A DNA stretch of 8,240 nt. It comes from JBBSEZ01 sp038239195. Lineage in GTDB: Bacteria; Planctomycetota; Planctomycetia; Gemmatales; Gemmataceae. The DNA lies in contig JBBSEZ010000442.1 of the NCBI GenBank assembly GCA_038239195.1, positions 1 through 8,240 on the forward strand. The letters run 5' to 3'. This document shows, one piece after another, positions 1 to 6,055 of the stretch (positions within the stretch are counted from its first letter, which is position 1; each line of letters opens with the position of its first letter). Position numbers and translations under genes: made by a program. The notes under the pieces are model-generated. The model was not told the DNA's origin and did not search any database. It was given only the letters and a program-made list of their open reading frames with translations.

Positions 1-18
1 ATTTGAGGGCGTGGGGCG

Positions 19-34
19 GCGGGGGGCCCCCCGC
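19..34. repeat. 16-bp perfect G/C palindrome
   Basis: GC followed by six G, six C and GC forms an uninterrupted self-complementary 16-mer at the left window edge, followed by another C-run. No gene reads through bases 1-121 that I can support. It may be part of a terminator or simply low-complexity G+C sequence. Confidence 0.4.
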
Positions 35-54
35 GCCCCCCCGGGTGTCCCACC

Positions 55-88
55 AACCCGGCCGGGGGCCGGGCCGGCCTGCCCGGTT
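55..88 (-). terminator. Possible hairpin terminator downstream of the VWA gene
   Basis: An imperfect inverted repeat starts about 33 bases past the VWA stop codon. Arms AACC-C-GGC (55-62) and GCC-C-GGTT (81-88) pair with one C/C mismatch, and a few further G-C pairs are possible inside. No T-run follows on the minus strand, so it would not be a classical intrinsic terminator. The surrounding 121 bases are so G+C-rich that chance inverted repeats are expected. Confidence 0.25.
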
Positions 89-121
89 GCCGCACGGGCG
101 GGGAATTCGTGAAACGGTCAC

Positions 122-2809
122 CTAGAACGACTTATCGCAGACCATGCAGTAGCGCTTGCCGACCGGGCCCGGCGGCGCCTTGAAGCCGCAGCGCGGGCAG
201 TTGTTGGCCGCCGGGGCGGCTTGCCCGCCCGCCGGAGCGGCCGGCGCAGGTTGCACGGGCGCCGGCCGCGGCGCGGCCGCCGTCGGCTGGGGGGCAGGGA
301 CGATCGGCTGGGGCCGCGGAGGAACGGAAGCAGCGGGCGGAGCGCCGGCGATCGGCGTCGGGCCCGCGGGCCGCGCGGGGGGGGGCCCGCCGGGCCGTCC
401 GATCGAGGGCGACAAACGCACGGCCTGATTGGCGGGAGGCGGGGGGACGGCAGCCGGCGCGGCGCCCTGCGGGCGGACGTTGGCCGGCACCGCGTCGGCG
501 GCGCCGGCGGCGCACACGGCGACGACCAGGACGCCGACGGGGTGCTCCTCGCCGGGCTTCACCTCGGCGACATGGCCGGTCGTGGCGTCCTCGCGCGAGA
601 TCTTGCCGTTGCGCGCCCAGTAGCGGAAGGCCACGGGCGGCGCGTTGCGGGCATAGATGGTGCAGTCCTGAGCATTGCTGCCGATGCTCACCGGCTCGGG
701 GCCGAGGTTCACGGTGCGCACCTCACGGCCGTAGCGCACCTCCAGCCAGGCGGTGCGGAAGGCGCGCTCGGCAATGGCGACCATCAGGCCGATGCACGCG
801 CCCAGGAGCACGGCGCCGAGCATGCGGGCCACGAAGTTCACCAGGCCCGCGCCCAGGAGGTTCTCGACGGTGAAGTGCATGGCCTCGTTGACCGCGATGA
901 AGCCGACGGCACCGATGGCCCCGCCGATGGCCCCGCCGAGAAGGCCCTTGGCGGCGCGCAGGTTGGGCACGAAGAACGCCAGGCCCAGCCCCGCCAGCGA
1001 GCCGAGGACGGTCCAGCCCAGGATGCGGAAGAACGCTTCGACGATCTTATCGCCCGCCCCACCCGGCGTGAGGTTGAACAGGTTGCCTGTTACCTGGAAC
1101 AGAACTTGGGCGATCGCCCCGCCGAGGAGGCCGGCCAGCACGCCGCCGGCCAGGCCCTTGACGGCCTGGACCGGGGGGACCAGCACCTGACGCAGGTAGA
1201 AATATTGCCCGGCGATCAGGAACAGGCAGATGGCCGCCGCGATCACGGCGGTCCAGATCGCCCACGCCGCGATGAGACGGCCCGCCGACCCCGCGGCATA
1301 GCGCTGCGTGGACCCCACCGCCTTGATGCCGGGCGGGGCCTGCGACTCGGGCAGGGACGCCGCCGACTTGGTGCGCGGGGCGTCGGGGATCGAGGAGCCC
1401 GACAGGTCTTCCGGCGGGGCGGCCTTGATGACCGCCTCGGAGATCGCCTTGCTCAGTTCCGGCAGCAATTCGTCGGAGAACCGCTTCCCGCCGTCCGCTC
1501 CCACCGTCTTGTCAATGTCGAACCACTTGCCGCCTTCCTTGGCGCCCTTTTGCAGCGCGGCGTAGAACAGATTCTGATGGTCCATTTTGACGACCGTGTG
1601 CAACTGGTCGATCTTCTTGTCCTGGAGGACGTCCACGGCCTCCTTGATCGTCCTGGTGTCCCGGTCCGGGATGTGGGGGGTCGCGTCGGTGATCAGGATC
1701 ATCACCTTGTTGGCCTTGGGTCGAAAGTCCTGCCTCGCCGCGAGGGTGACGGCGTCGAGGGTGCTTTCCGGCTCGTCGCCGCCGCCCGTGGCTCGCAGCT
1801 TGTTGACCTCCCTTCGGAAGGCAGCGTAGTCACGCGTGAAGAGGGAGCCATCGAACTTCGGCAGTTCCGGCTCCTCCTTCTCGCTTTTGTGATCGCGGTA
1901 GGCGATGAGGCCGATTCGGCTGTCGAACTTCTTGTCTTCCATCTCCTTGACGAGGTTGAGGAAGCCATCGCGCACCCCCTTGATCTGCTTGCTCATGCTG
2001 CCGGTCACGTCGAGCACGAACAGGACGTCCACCTGGGGCGTGCCGCTGCGCGGCTTGACCGACAACTTGATGCTGGCCTCGTCGCGCAGCAATTTCTCGT
2101 CGGGGCCGGTGGCGATCAGGTCGATGCGGGAGTCCTTGATCTCGGCGCCGGCCCCGGCCTGGACCTCCATCTCGGCGGAAAGCTCGGGCTGGGGGATCGT
2201 GATTTCCGGGATGGTCACGTTGGCGGGCAGGCCGGCGCGCACGCGGACCTTGACGGGCCCGTCGAAGCGGTCGCGGGCGAGGCGCACCGTGAAGCGGTTC
2301 GCCTTGCCTCCCTGGGCGACCACGATGGCGGGCGAGGCGGCGATGCGCAGGGCAGGCTCCACTTTGAGGACCTTGAGCTGAATGGTCGCCTCGGCCGTGG
2401 CGTCGGGATTGCCCTCGCTGGTGGCGCGGACTTTGAGGGTGTTGGTCCCCAGCTCCACGTCGGGGCCAACGCCGATCTCGAGCTGACCTTCCATCTTGTT
2501 CTTGGGGATGGTGATGGAGACCGCCTCGATGCCGGAGGGAGGACTGACGAGCTGAACCTTGACCTCGCCCTCGAAGCCGGTGCGGCCGAGGGTCACCATG
2601 CAGCGGTTCTTGCCGCCCTGGTAGACCGAGACGTTCTCGGAGACGGCGAGCTGAAGCGGAGGCCCCCCGCTGGCGATCGCCGGGCTGAGGAGAAACCACA
2701 GGAGCTCGCCCATCAGGAGCGCCCCGAGGAGCCCGCCAAGGGCGCCGTAGAGGCCGAACAGACACGGCTTCGGCAGCGAGCGCTGTAGGCCTTGGAATAA
2801 CGACCTCAT
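122..2809 (-). CDS. Multidomain membrane protein: two Ig-like repeats, VWA domain, glycine-zipper membrane helices, FHA-like domain and C-terminal zinc ribbon
   Basis: This 895-residue protein of unknown function begins with a hydrophobic anchor (about 16-46). Two related beta-rich repeats follow (about 52-148 and 153-252; both carry QGGK and a later EGEVKV/DGPVKV block). A VWA domain (about 260-460) has an intact-looking MIDAS: DVTGS at 267-271, Thr341 before GGGDE, and Asp375 in ITDATPH. Five hydrophobic stretches lie at about 511-536, 551-573, 593-614, 622-641 and 657-680. A soluble part (about 688-766) resembles a degenerate FHA fold, then a Pro/Ala-rich linker leads to a zinc ribbon (CPRC at 871-874, CMVC at 888-891). 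Six membrane passes would put the Ig and VWA parts outside and the FHA-like part and zinc ribbon in the cytoplasm (inference). The start ATG has AGAGGA seven bases upstream. VWA MIDAS domains generally bind protein ligands through a metal ion; the ligand here cannot be told. The gene is divergent from DUF6285 and has no operon partner in view. Confidence 0.9.
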   Translation of the reverse strand: MRSLFQGLQRSLPKPCLFGLYGALGGLLGALLMGELLWFLLSPAIASGGPPLQLAVSENVSVYQGGKNRCMVTLGRTGFEGEVKVQLVSPPSGIEAVSITIPKNKMEGQLEIGVGPDVELGTNTLKVRATSEGNPDATAEATIQLKVLKVEPALRIAASPAIVVAQGGKANRFTVRLARDRFDGPVKVRVRAGLPANVTIPEITIPQPELSAEMEVQAGAGAEIKDSRIDLIATGPDEKLLRDEASIKLSVKPRSGTPQVDVLFVLDVTGSMSKQIKGVRDGFLNLVKEMEDKKFDSRIGLIAYRDHKSEKEEPELPKFDGSLFTRDYAAFRREVNKLRATGGGDEPESTLDAVTLAARQDFRPKANKVMILITDATPHIPDRDTRTIKEAVDVLQDKKIDQLHTVVKMDHQNLFYAALQKGAKEGGKWFDIDKTVGADGGKRFSDELLPELSKAISEAVIKAAPPEDLSGSSIPDAPRTKSAASLPESQAPPGIKAVGSTQRYAAGSAGRLIAAWAIWTAVIAAAICLFLIAGQYFYLRQVLVPPVQAVKGLAGGVLAGLLGGAIAQVLFQVTGNLFNLTPGGAGDKIVEAFFRILGWTVLGSLAGLGLAFFVPNLRAAKGLLGGAIGGAIGAVGFIAVNEAMHFTVENLLGAGLVNFVARMLGAVLLGACIGLMVAIAERAFRTAWLEVRYGREVRTVNLGPEPVSIGSNAQDCTIYARNAPPVAFRYWARNGKISREDATTGHVAEVKPGEEHPVGVLVVAVCAAGAADAVPANVRPQGAAPAAVPPPPANQAVRLSPSIGRPGGPPPARPAGPTPIAGAPPAASVPPRPQPIVPAPQPTAAAPRPAPVQPAPAAPAGGQAAPAANNCPRCGFKAPPGPVGKRYCMVCDKSF

Positions 2810-2816
2810 TGGCGTG

Positions 2817-2822
2817 TCCTCT
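2817..2822 (-). promoter_or_regulatory. Ribosome binding site of the VWA gene
   Basis: On the minus strand AGAGGA lies seven bases before the ATG at 2809. It supports that ATG, which also begins directly in front of a basic N-terminus and a membrane anchor. Confidence 0.65.
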
Positions 2823-2928
2823 GTCTCATGGCGGCGGTTCGATGGCGATCTATCCGACCCAACTTTTTCACTATCTTACCCGGCACGGGGGCGACCGCAA
2901 GGGAGAAGGCAAGGGCGCCACGAGAATC

Positions 2929-2945
2929 GGGCGTGCCCCACGCCC
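2929..2945. promoter_or_regulatory. Perfect 7-bp inverted repeat upstream of the DUF6285 gene
   Basis: GGGCGTG, a CCC spacer and CACGCCC form a perfect hairpin ending 13 bases before the DUF6285 Shine-Dalgarno sequence. It sits in the 162-base divergent gap between the VWA gene and DUF6285 (2810-2971). It could be an operator or a leader hairpin; nothing else in the gap stands out except an A/T-richer stretch near 2868-2878. No convincing -35/-10 pair was found. Confidence 0.35.
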
Positions 2946-2958
2946 GTCCCCTCCGGTC

Positions 2959-2963
2959 GAGGA
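2959..2963 (+). promoter_or_regulatory. Ribosome binding site deciding the DUF6285 start
   Basis: GAGGA lies eight bases before ATG 2972, and the alternative upstream ATG at 2828 would add 48 residues unlike the family. This favours the shorter 132-residue protein. Confidence 0.6.
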
Positions 2964-2971
2964 CTTTTGCG

Positions 2972-3370
2972 ATGCACGATCGACCGACGGCCGCCGAACT
3001 GATCGACGCCGCTCGCCGCTTCCTCGAAGGCGAACTGTTGCCGACGCTGAGCGACGCGCGCTTGCGATTCCAGACGCTGGTGGCCGCCAACGTCCTGGCC
3101 GTCGCCGGGCGCGAGCTGGCGAGCGAGGAAGTGGGGCTGCGCCGGGAATGGGCCCTGCTAGGCGAGGGCATCGCGCCGGCTGGATTGGAAGAGTTACGAG
3201 CGAGCGTGCGCGCCGCCAACCTGCGGTTGTGCGAGCGCGTGCGCGCCGGCGAACTGGACGAACCGGAGGCGTTTCGCGCGCTCGCGGCGCGGTTGCGCGA
3301 AGTCGTCGTCGAAAAGTTGCAGGTCGCCAACCCGCGCTACCCGGTGGAAAGGAGGAAGGCCGACGGATGA
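2972..3370 (+). CDS. DUF6285 domain protein
   Basis: The product is a 132-residue soluble, mostly helical protein with no signal peptide or membrane segment. Its start (MHDRPTAAELIDAARRFLEG) and the following LRFQTLVAANVLAVAGREL block match my memory of the DUF6285 family, whose members are about this size and have no known catalytic role. In other bacteria such genes often sit beside an acyl-CoA dehydrogenase and an aminoglycoside-phosphotransferase-like gene; neither is present here. The frame is open from 2828, but ATG 2972 is preferred because GAGGA (2959-2963) lies eight bases upstream and the family motif begins at once. The hydrophobic and charged residues alternate in a helical-bundle pattern. 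The stop overlaps an ATG (ATGA at 3367), but the 46-codon frame that follows is not convincing. Function unknown. Confidence 0.75.
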   Translation: MHDRPTAAELIDAARRFLEGELLPTLSDARLRFQTLVAANVLAVAGRELASEEVGLRREWALLGEGIAPAGLEELRASVRAANLRLCERVRAGELDEPEAFRALAARLREVVVEKLQVANPRYPVERRKADG

Positions 3371-3451
3371 CCGGCGACACGGGAGCGCGGCCTTCGCGGC
3401 GGCCTTCATCGTGGAGCGCGACGAGCAGCACGACGTTGCAACTGCGCGCGC

Positions 3452-3481
3452 TTGGCGTTGGCAAACGGGGCGCCTTAGATT
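3452..3481 (+). promoter_or_regulatory. Candidate sigma70-like promoter of the FkbM gene
   Basis: TTGGCG (3452-3457) and TAGATT (3476-3481) are separated by 18 bases, in the 174-base gap after DUF6285. The -10 matches consensus at four of six bases and the -35 also at four. The gap is otherwise featureless apart from the hairpin at 3496-3516. Weak evidence, because planctomycete promoters are poorly defined by consensus. Confidence 0.25.
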
Positions 3482-3495
3482 ATCGTGGGGCACGA

Positions 3496-3516
3496 GGAGC
3501 ATCATGATGTTGCTCC
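3496..3516 (+). promoter_or_regulatory. Leader hairpin upstream of the FkbM ribosome binding site
   Basis: GGAGCA (3496-3501) and TGCTCC (3511-3516) form a perfect 6-bp stem around a 9-base loop, inside which CA/TG could pair further. The stem ends 15 bases before the Shine-Dalgarno sequence at 3532. The left arm contains GGAG, so the hairpin hides a decoy ribosome-binding-like sequence. Function is conjecture. Confidence 0.3.
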
Positions 3517-3531
3517 ACAGCCCGACAGGGC

Positions 3532-3538
3532 AAGGAGG
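3532..3538 (+). promoter_or_regulatory. Strong ribosome binding site deciding the FkbM start
   Basis: AAGGAGG lies six bases before GTG 3545. The in-frame alternative GTG at 3485 would place this sequence inside the coding region and has no good site of its own, so GTG 3545 is chosen. Confidence 0.8.
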
Positions 3539-3544
3539 CCACCC

Positions 3545-4495
3545 GTGGAAGCCCTTCAGCGCCTGAGTTCGGCCTGGCGCAACCTCTTCTGGCTGGTGCG
3601 CGGCAGCGGACTGCGCTCCCAACTGAACACCCTCGATCGCCGAGTGAGCCGGGCGGCTCACGGCGCAGGGGAGGAAGGCCCGAGCAATGCCTCGGGGGCC
3701 GTGCTGGCTCGCCTACAGGCCATCGAGCAACAACTGACACACCTCGCCCATGCGCTGGGCAGCGAGCGCCGGGAGCAACAGGTACGAGAGTGGCGGCGCA
3801 TCGGCGACCTGCGCGGGCTCGAATTCAAGGTGCGCTCCCAGAACGGCGAAGACGGCATTCTGCAAGAGATCTTCCGCCGCATCGGCACGCGCAACCGCTT
3901 CTTCGTCGAGTTCGGCGTCGAGACGGGCGTCGAGTGCAACGCAGCCCACCTCGTCCACGAGCACGGCTGGAGTGGGCTGTTCCTCGAGCCCTGCGAGGCC
4001 CAGTTCCTCCGCCTCCAGGAGAACTACCGCGCCTACCCTCGGGCCCGCTGCCAGCGCACCGCCGTCACCTCGGAGAACATCGAGAGCATCCTGGCGGCCA
4101 ACGAGGTGCCGGCCGAGCTCGACCTGCTGTCCATCGACGTCGATGGCAACGACTACTGGATCTGGGTCGCCATCGCCAACTGGCGCCCTCGCGTCGTCGT
4201 CATCGAGTACAACGCCGCCTACCCCCCGCCGCGCAAGTGGGTGCTGAAAGAAGACCCGGATTATCGCTGGAACGGCACCAACTACCATGGCGCCTCGCTC
4301 GCCTCGCTTCACGCGCTGGGGGCAAAGAAAGGCTACGCGCTGGTCGGGACCGACTCGCGCGGCGTCAACGCCTTCTTCGTGCGCGACGACTGTATCGAGC
4401 CGGGGGCCTTCCTCGACTCGATGCTGCACTATCACTACTCGCCCTTCGGCTATCCGCCGCACCCGCCGTTCGAGGGGCCGTACGTGGAGGTTTGA
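3545..4495 (+). CDS. FkbM-family SAM-dependent methyltransferase
   Basis: From GTG 3545 the protein has 316 residues. An N-terminal basic and amphipathic part (1-50) and a probable short coiled coil (about 50-85, LARLQAIEQQLTHLAHAL) precede the catalytic domain. That domain starts with SQNGEDG (98-104). The SAM-binding motif I is FFVEFGVETG (119-128), the acidic end of the next strand is GLFLEP (144-149), and LLSIDVDGND (194-203) follows, a pattern typical of FkbM-like methyltransferases. Such enzymes usually O-methylate sugars or natural products, and homologues with this SQxGEDG start are often found in surface-polysaccharide clusters. The C-terminus is rich in Tyr, His and Pro. There is no signal peptide, so it should act in the cytoplasm. 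No glycosyltransferase lies nearby, so the substrate is unknown. It converges on hslU with a 57-base gap. Confidence 0.85.
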   Translation: MEALQRLSSAWRNLFWLVRGSGLRSQLNTLDRRVSRAAHGAGEEGPSNASGAVLARLQAIEQQLTHLAHALGSERREQQVREWRRIGDLRGLEFKVRSQNGEDGILQEIFRRIGTRNRFFVEFGVETGVECNAAHLVHEHGWSGLFLEPCEAQFLRLQENYRAYPRARCQRTAVTSENIESILAANEVPAELDLLSIDVDGNDYWIWVAIANWRPRVVVIEYNAAYPPPRKWVLKEDPDYRWNGTNYHGASLASLHALGAKKGYALVGTDSRGVNAFFVRDDCIEPGAFLDSMLHYHYSPFGYPPHPPFEGPYVEV

Positions 4496-4507
4496 GCGCC
4501 GAACAGG

Positions 4508-4532
4508 CCCCCGATCCCTCTCGATCGTGGGG
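4508..4532. terminator. Possible bidirectional terminator between FkbM and hslU
   Basis: CCCCCGATC (4508-4516) pairs with GATCG-T-GGGG (4523-4532), giving a 9-bp stem with one bulged T and a 6-base loop. It is the only clear hairpin in the 57-base gap between two convergent genes. No T-run follows on either strand; a run of nine C (4541-4549) lies just beyond it. Confidence 0.4.
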
Positions 4533-4552
4533 CGGGCGTTCCCCCCCCCGTC

Positions 4553-5887
4553 CTACAAAATAAACTTGCTCAGGTCTTCGCGCAGGAGCACCTCCTGCAA
4601 GCGGCCGCGGACGTAGGCGCCGTCGATGATGACGTGCGGCTCGGGCAGCTCGGGGGCCTGGTAGCTAACGTCCTCGACCACGCGCTCGAGGATGGTGTGT
4701 AGGCGGCGCGCCCCGATGTTCTGCGCGGTACGGTTGACCTCGAAGGCGATGTCGGCCAGCGCTTCGATCCCGTCGGGCGTGAACTCCAGTTCCACGCCTT
4801 CGGTGGCCAGGAGGGCGGCGTACTGCTTGGTCAGCGAGTGCTTCGGCTCGGTGAGGATGCGCAACAGGTCCTCGCGTTTGAGGTCGGTGAGCTCGACGCG
4901 GATGGGGAAGCGCCCCTGGAGCTCGGGCATCAGGTCGGACGGCTTGGAGGCGTGGAATGCGCCGGCGGCGATGAAAAGGACGTGATCGGTGCGAACGGAG
5001 CCGTAGCGCGTGTTGACCGTGGTGCCCTCGACGACCGGGAGCAAGTCGCGCTGCACGCCCTGGCGCGACACGTCGGGCCCGTGCGCCGAAGGGGGGCCAC
5101 ACACCTTGTCGAGCTCGTCGATGAACACGATGCCCTGGTTCTCGGCCAGTTCGACGGCCTTCTCGGTGATGACCTGCCGGTCGATGAGCGCCTCGGTTTC
5201 CTGCTCCAGCAGGATGCGCCGCGCCTCGCGCAGAGGGACCTGACGCTGCTGCGACTGACGCGGCATGATGCGCTCGAACATCGACTGGAAATCGACGTCC
5301 ATCTGCTCCATGCCGAGGTTGGAGAAGACCTGCACGGGCACCGCCTTCTGTTCGACGTTGAGCTCGACCTGGCGCTCCTCGAGCTCGCCGGCGTCCAACT
5401 TGGCGCGCATCTTCTCGCGGGTGCGCTGCTGGCGGTCGTTCTCCTCGGCGTTGTCTTCCTCCCAGGTGCTCGACTTGGGCAGGAGCAGGTCGAGGAGTCG
5501 CTCGGCGACGCGCTCCTTGGCCTGCGTCTCGACGAGCCGGCGGTGCTCCTGGCGCACCATGCCGAGGGCGATCTCGGTGAGGTCGCGGATCATGCTCTCG
5601 ACGTCGCGCCCGTGGTAGCCGACCTCGGTGTACTTGGTCGCCTCCACCTTGAGGAACGGCGCGCCGACGAGCTGGGCGAGCCGGCGGGCGATCTCGGTCT
5701 TGCCGACGCCGGTGGGCCCGATCATGATGATGTTCTTGGGGGTGACGTCCTTGCGCATCTCCGCCGGCACCTGCTGGCGGCGCCAGCGGTTGCGGATGGC
5801 GACGGCGACGGCCCGCTTGGCGGCGTCCTGGCCGACGATGTAGCGGTCCAGTTCCTGCACGGTCTGGCGCGGCGTCAAGTCGGGCAC
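4553..5887 (-). CDS. hslU: HslU, ATPase subunit of the HslVU (ClpYQ) protease
   Basis: HslU is the hexameric AAA+ unfoldase that feeds substrates to the HslV peptidase in the cytoplasm. Starting at GTG 5887 the protein has 444 residues, almost the same as the 443 of E. coli, and begins MPDLTPRQTVQELDRYIVGQ. Visible motifs are Walker A GPTGVGKT (57-64, Lys63), pore loop GYHGRD (90-95), Walker B IVFIDELDK (253-261), sensor 1 region LFIAAGAF (304-311), arginine finger in ELQGRF (Arg326), sensor 2 region GARRLHTILERV (392-403) and the conserved C-terminal tail LSKFIL, which docks into HslV. The charged insertion at about 115-235 is the I domain. The pore loop has His where most family members have Val. 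An in-frame ATG at 5944 would add 19 residues encoded by the intergenic repeat; GGAGG five bases before GTG 5887 argues against it. hslV is upstream on the same strand, 165 bases away. Confidence 0.97.
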   Translation of the reverse strand: MPDLTPRQTVQELDRYIVGQDAAKRAVAVAIRNRWRRQQVPAEMRKDVTPKNIIMIGPTGVGKTEIARRLAQLVGAPFLKVEATKYTEVGYHGRDVESMIRDLTEIALGMVRQEHRRLVETQAKERVAERLLDLLLPKSSTWEEDNAEENDRQQRTREKMRAKLDAGELEERQVELNVEQKAVPVQVFSNLGMEQMDVDFQSMFERIMPRQSQQRQVPLREARRILLEQETEALIDRQVITEKAVELAENQGIVFIDELDKVCGPPSAHGPDVSRQGVQRDLLPVVEGTTVNTRYGSVRTDHVLFIAAGAFHASKPSDLMPELQGRFPIRVELTDLKREDLLRILTEPKHSLTKQYAALLATEGVELEFTPDGIEALADIAFEVNRTAQNIGARRLHTILERVVEDVSYQAPELPEPHVIIDGAYVRGRLQEVLLREDLSKFIL

Positions 5888-5892
5888 GTTCA

Positions 5893-5897
5893 CCTCC
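5893..5897 (-). promoter_or_regulatory. Ribosome binding site deciding the hslU start
   Basis: GGAGG on the minus strand lies five bases before GTG 5887, right at the edge of the nested repeat (5900-6055). It supports the 444-residue HslU over the ATG at 5944. Confidence 0.8.
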
Positions 5898-5899
5898 GG

Positions 5900-6055
5900 T
5901 AGTCCTTCGTCCTTAGTCCGTAGTGCTTGGCAAAGACCGGCCATGTTGCCGCTTGCGGCTTAGCGGTCACGTGTCTCGAGGCCAGAACGCCAAGCCGCAA
6001 GCGGCGGGCCCTGTCGGTCTTCTGCTAAGAACTAAGAACGAAGGACGAAGGACTA
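5900..6055. repeat. 156-base nested inverted-repeat element between hslV and hslU
   Basis: The element folds almost completely on itself. Outer arms: 5900-5914 and 6041-6055 are perfect 15-bp complements. Pairing continues inward to 5941/6013 with 36 of 42 positions paired and one bulge at 6022. Inner arms: 5948-5961 (GCCGCTTGCGGCTT) and 5992-6005 are perfect 14-bp complements. The apex carries CACGTG (5968-5973). The outer arms are made of heptamers: AGTCCTT, CGTCCTT, AGTCCGT, AGTGCTT from 5901 to 5928, and AAGAACT, AAGAACG, AAGGACG, AAGGACT from 6027 to 6054. A GGTA occurs at both borders (5898-5901 and 6056-6059), a possible short duplication. It has no coding capacity for a transposase. 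It resembles a MITE or REP-like dispersed element (inference). The hslV stop codon lies in its right end. Confidence 0.85.

Noticed and set aside
221..2788. An 855-codon plus-strand open frame running antisense through nearly the whole VWA gene
   Set aside because: Its translation is Arg/Gly/Asp-rich without domain structure, and it mirrors the codon bias of the minus-strand gene in high-GC DNA. The minus strand has clear VWA, membrane and zinc-ribbon signals.
3367..3507. A 46-codon frame starting at the ATGA overlap with the DUF6285 stop, suggestive of translational coupling
   Set aside because: The predicted peptide is Ser/Arg/Thr/Gly-rich with no recognisable motif, has no ribosome binding site of its own beyond the overlap, and runs across the promoter-like sequence and leader hairpin of the FkbM gene.
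3485..3544. GTG 3485 as start of the FkbM methyltransferase
   Set aside because: The 20 added residues are composed like non-coding sequence, and they overlap the leader hairpin and the strong AAGGAGG that serves GTG 3545.
4838..5902. A 354-codon plus-strand open frame antisense to hslU
   Set aside because: It lies inside an unmistakable hslU gene, and its product is low-complexity Leu/Asp/Val/Gly/Arg sequence, as expected of a GC-driven antisense shadow.
5900..6055. The hslV-hslU spacer repeat as a CRISPR array or tRNA-like structure
   Set aside because: There are only two inverted arms and no regularly spaced direct repeats with unique spacers, and no cloverleaf with an anticodon arm could be drawn.
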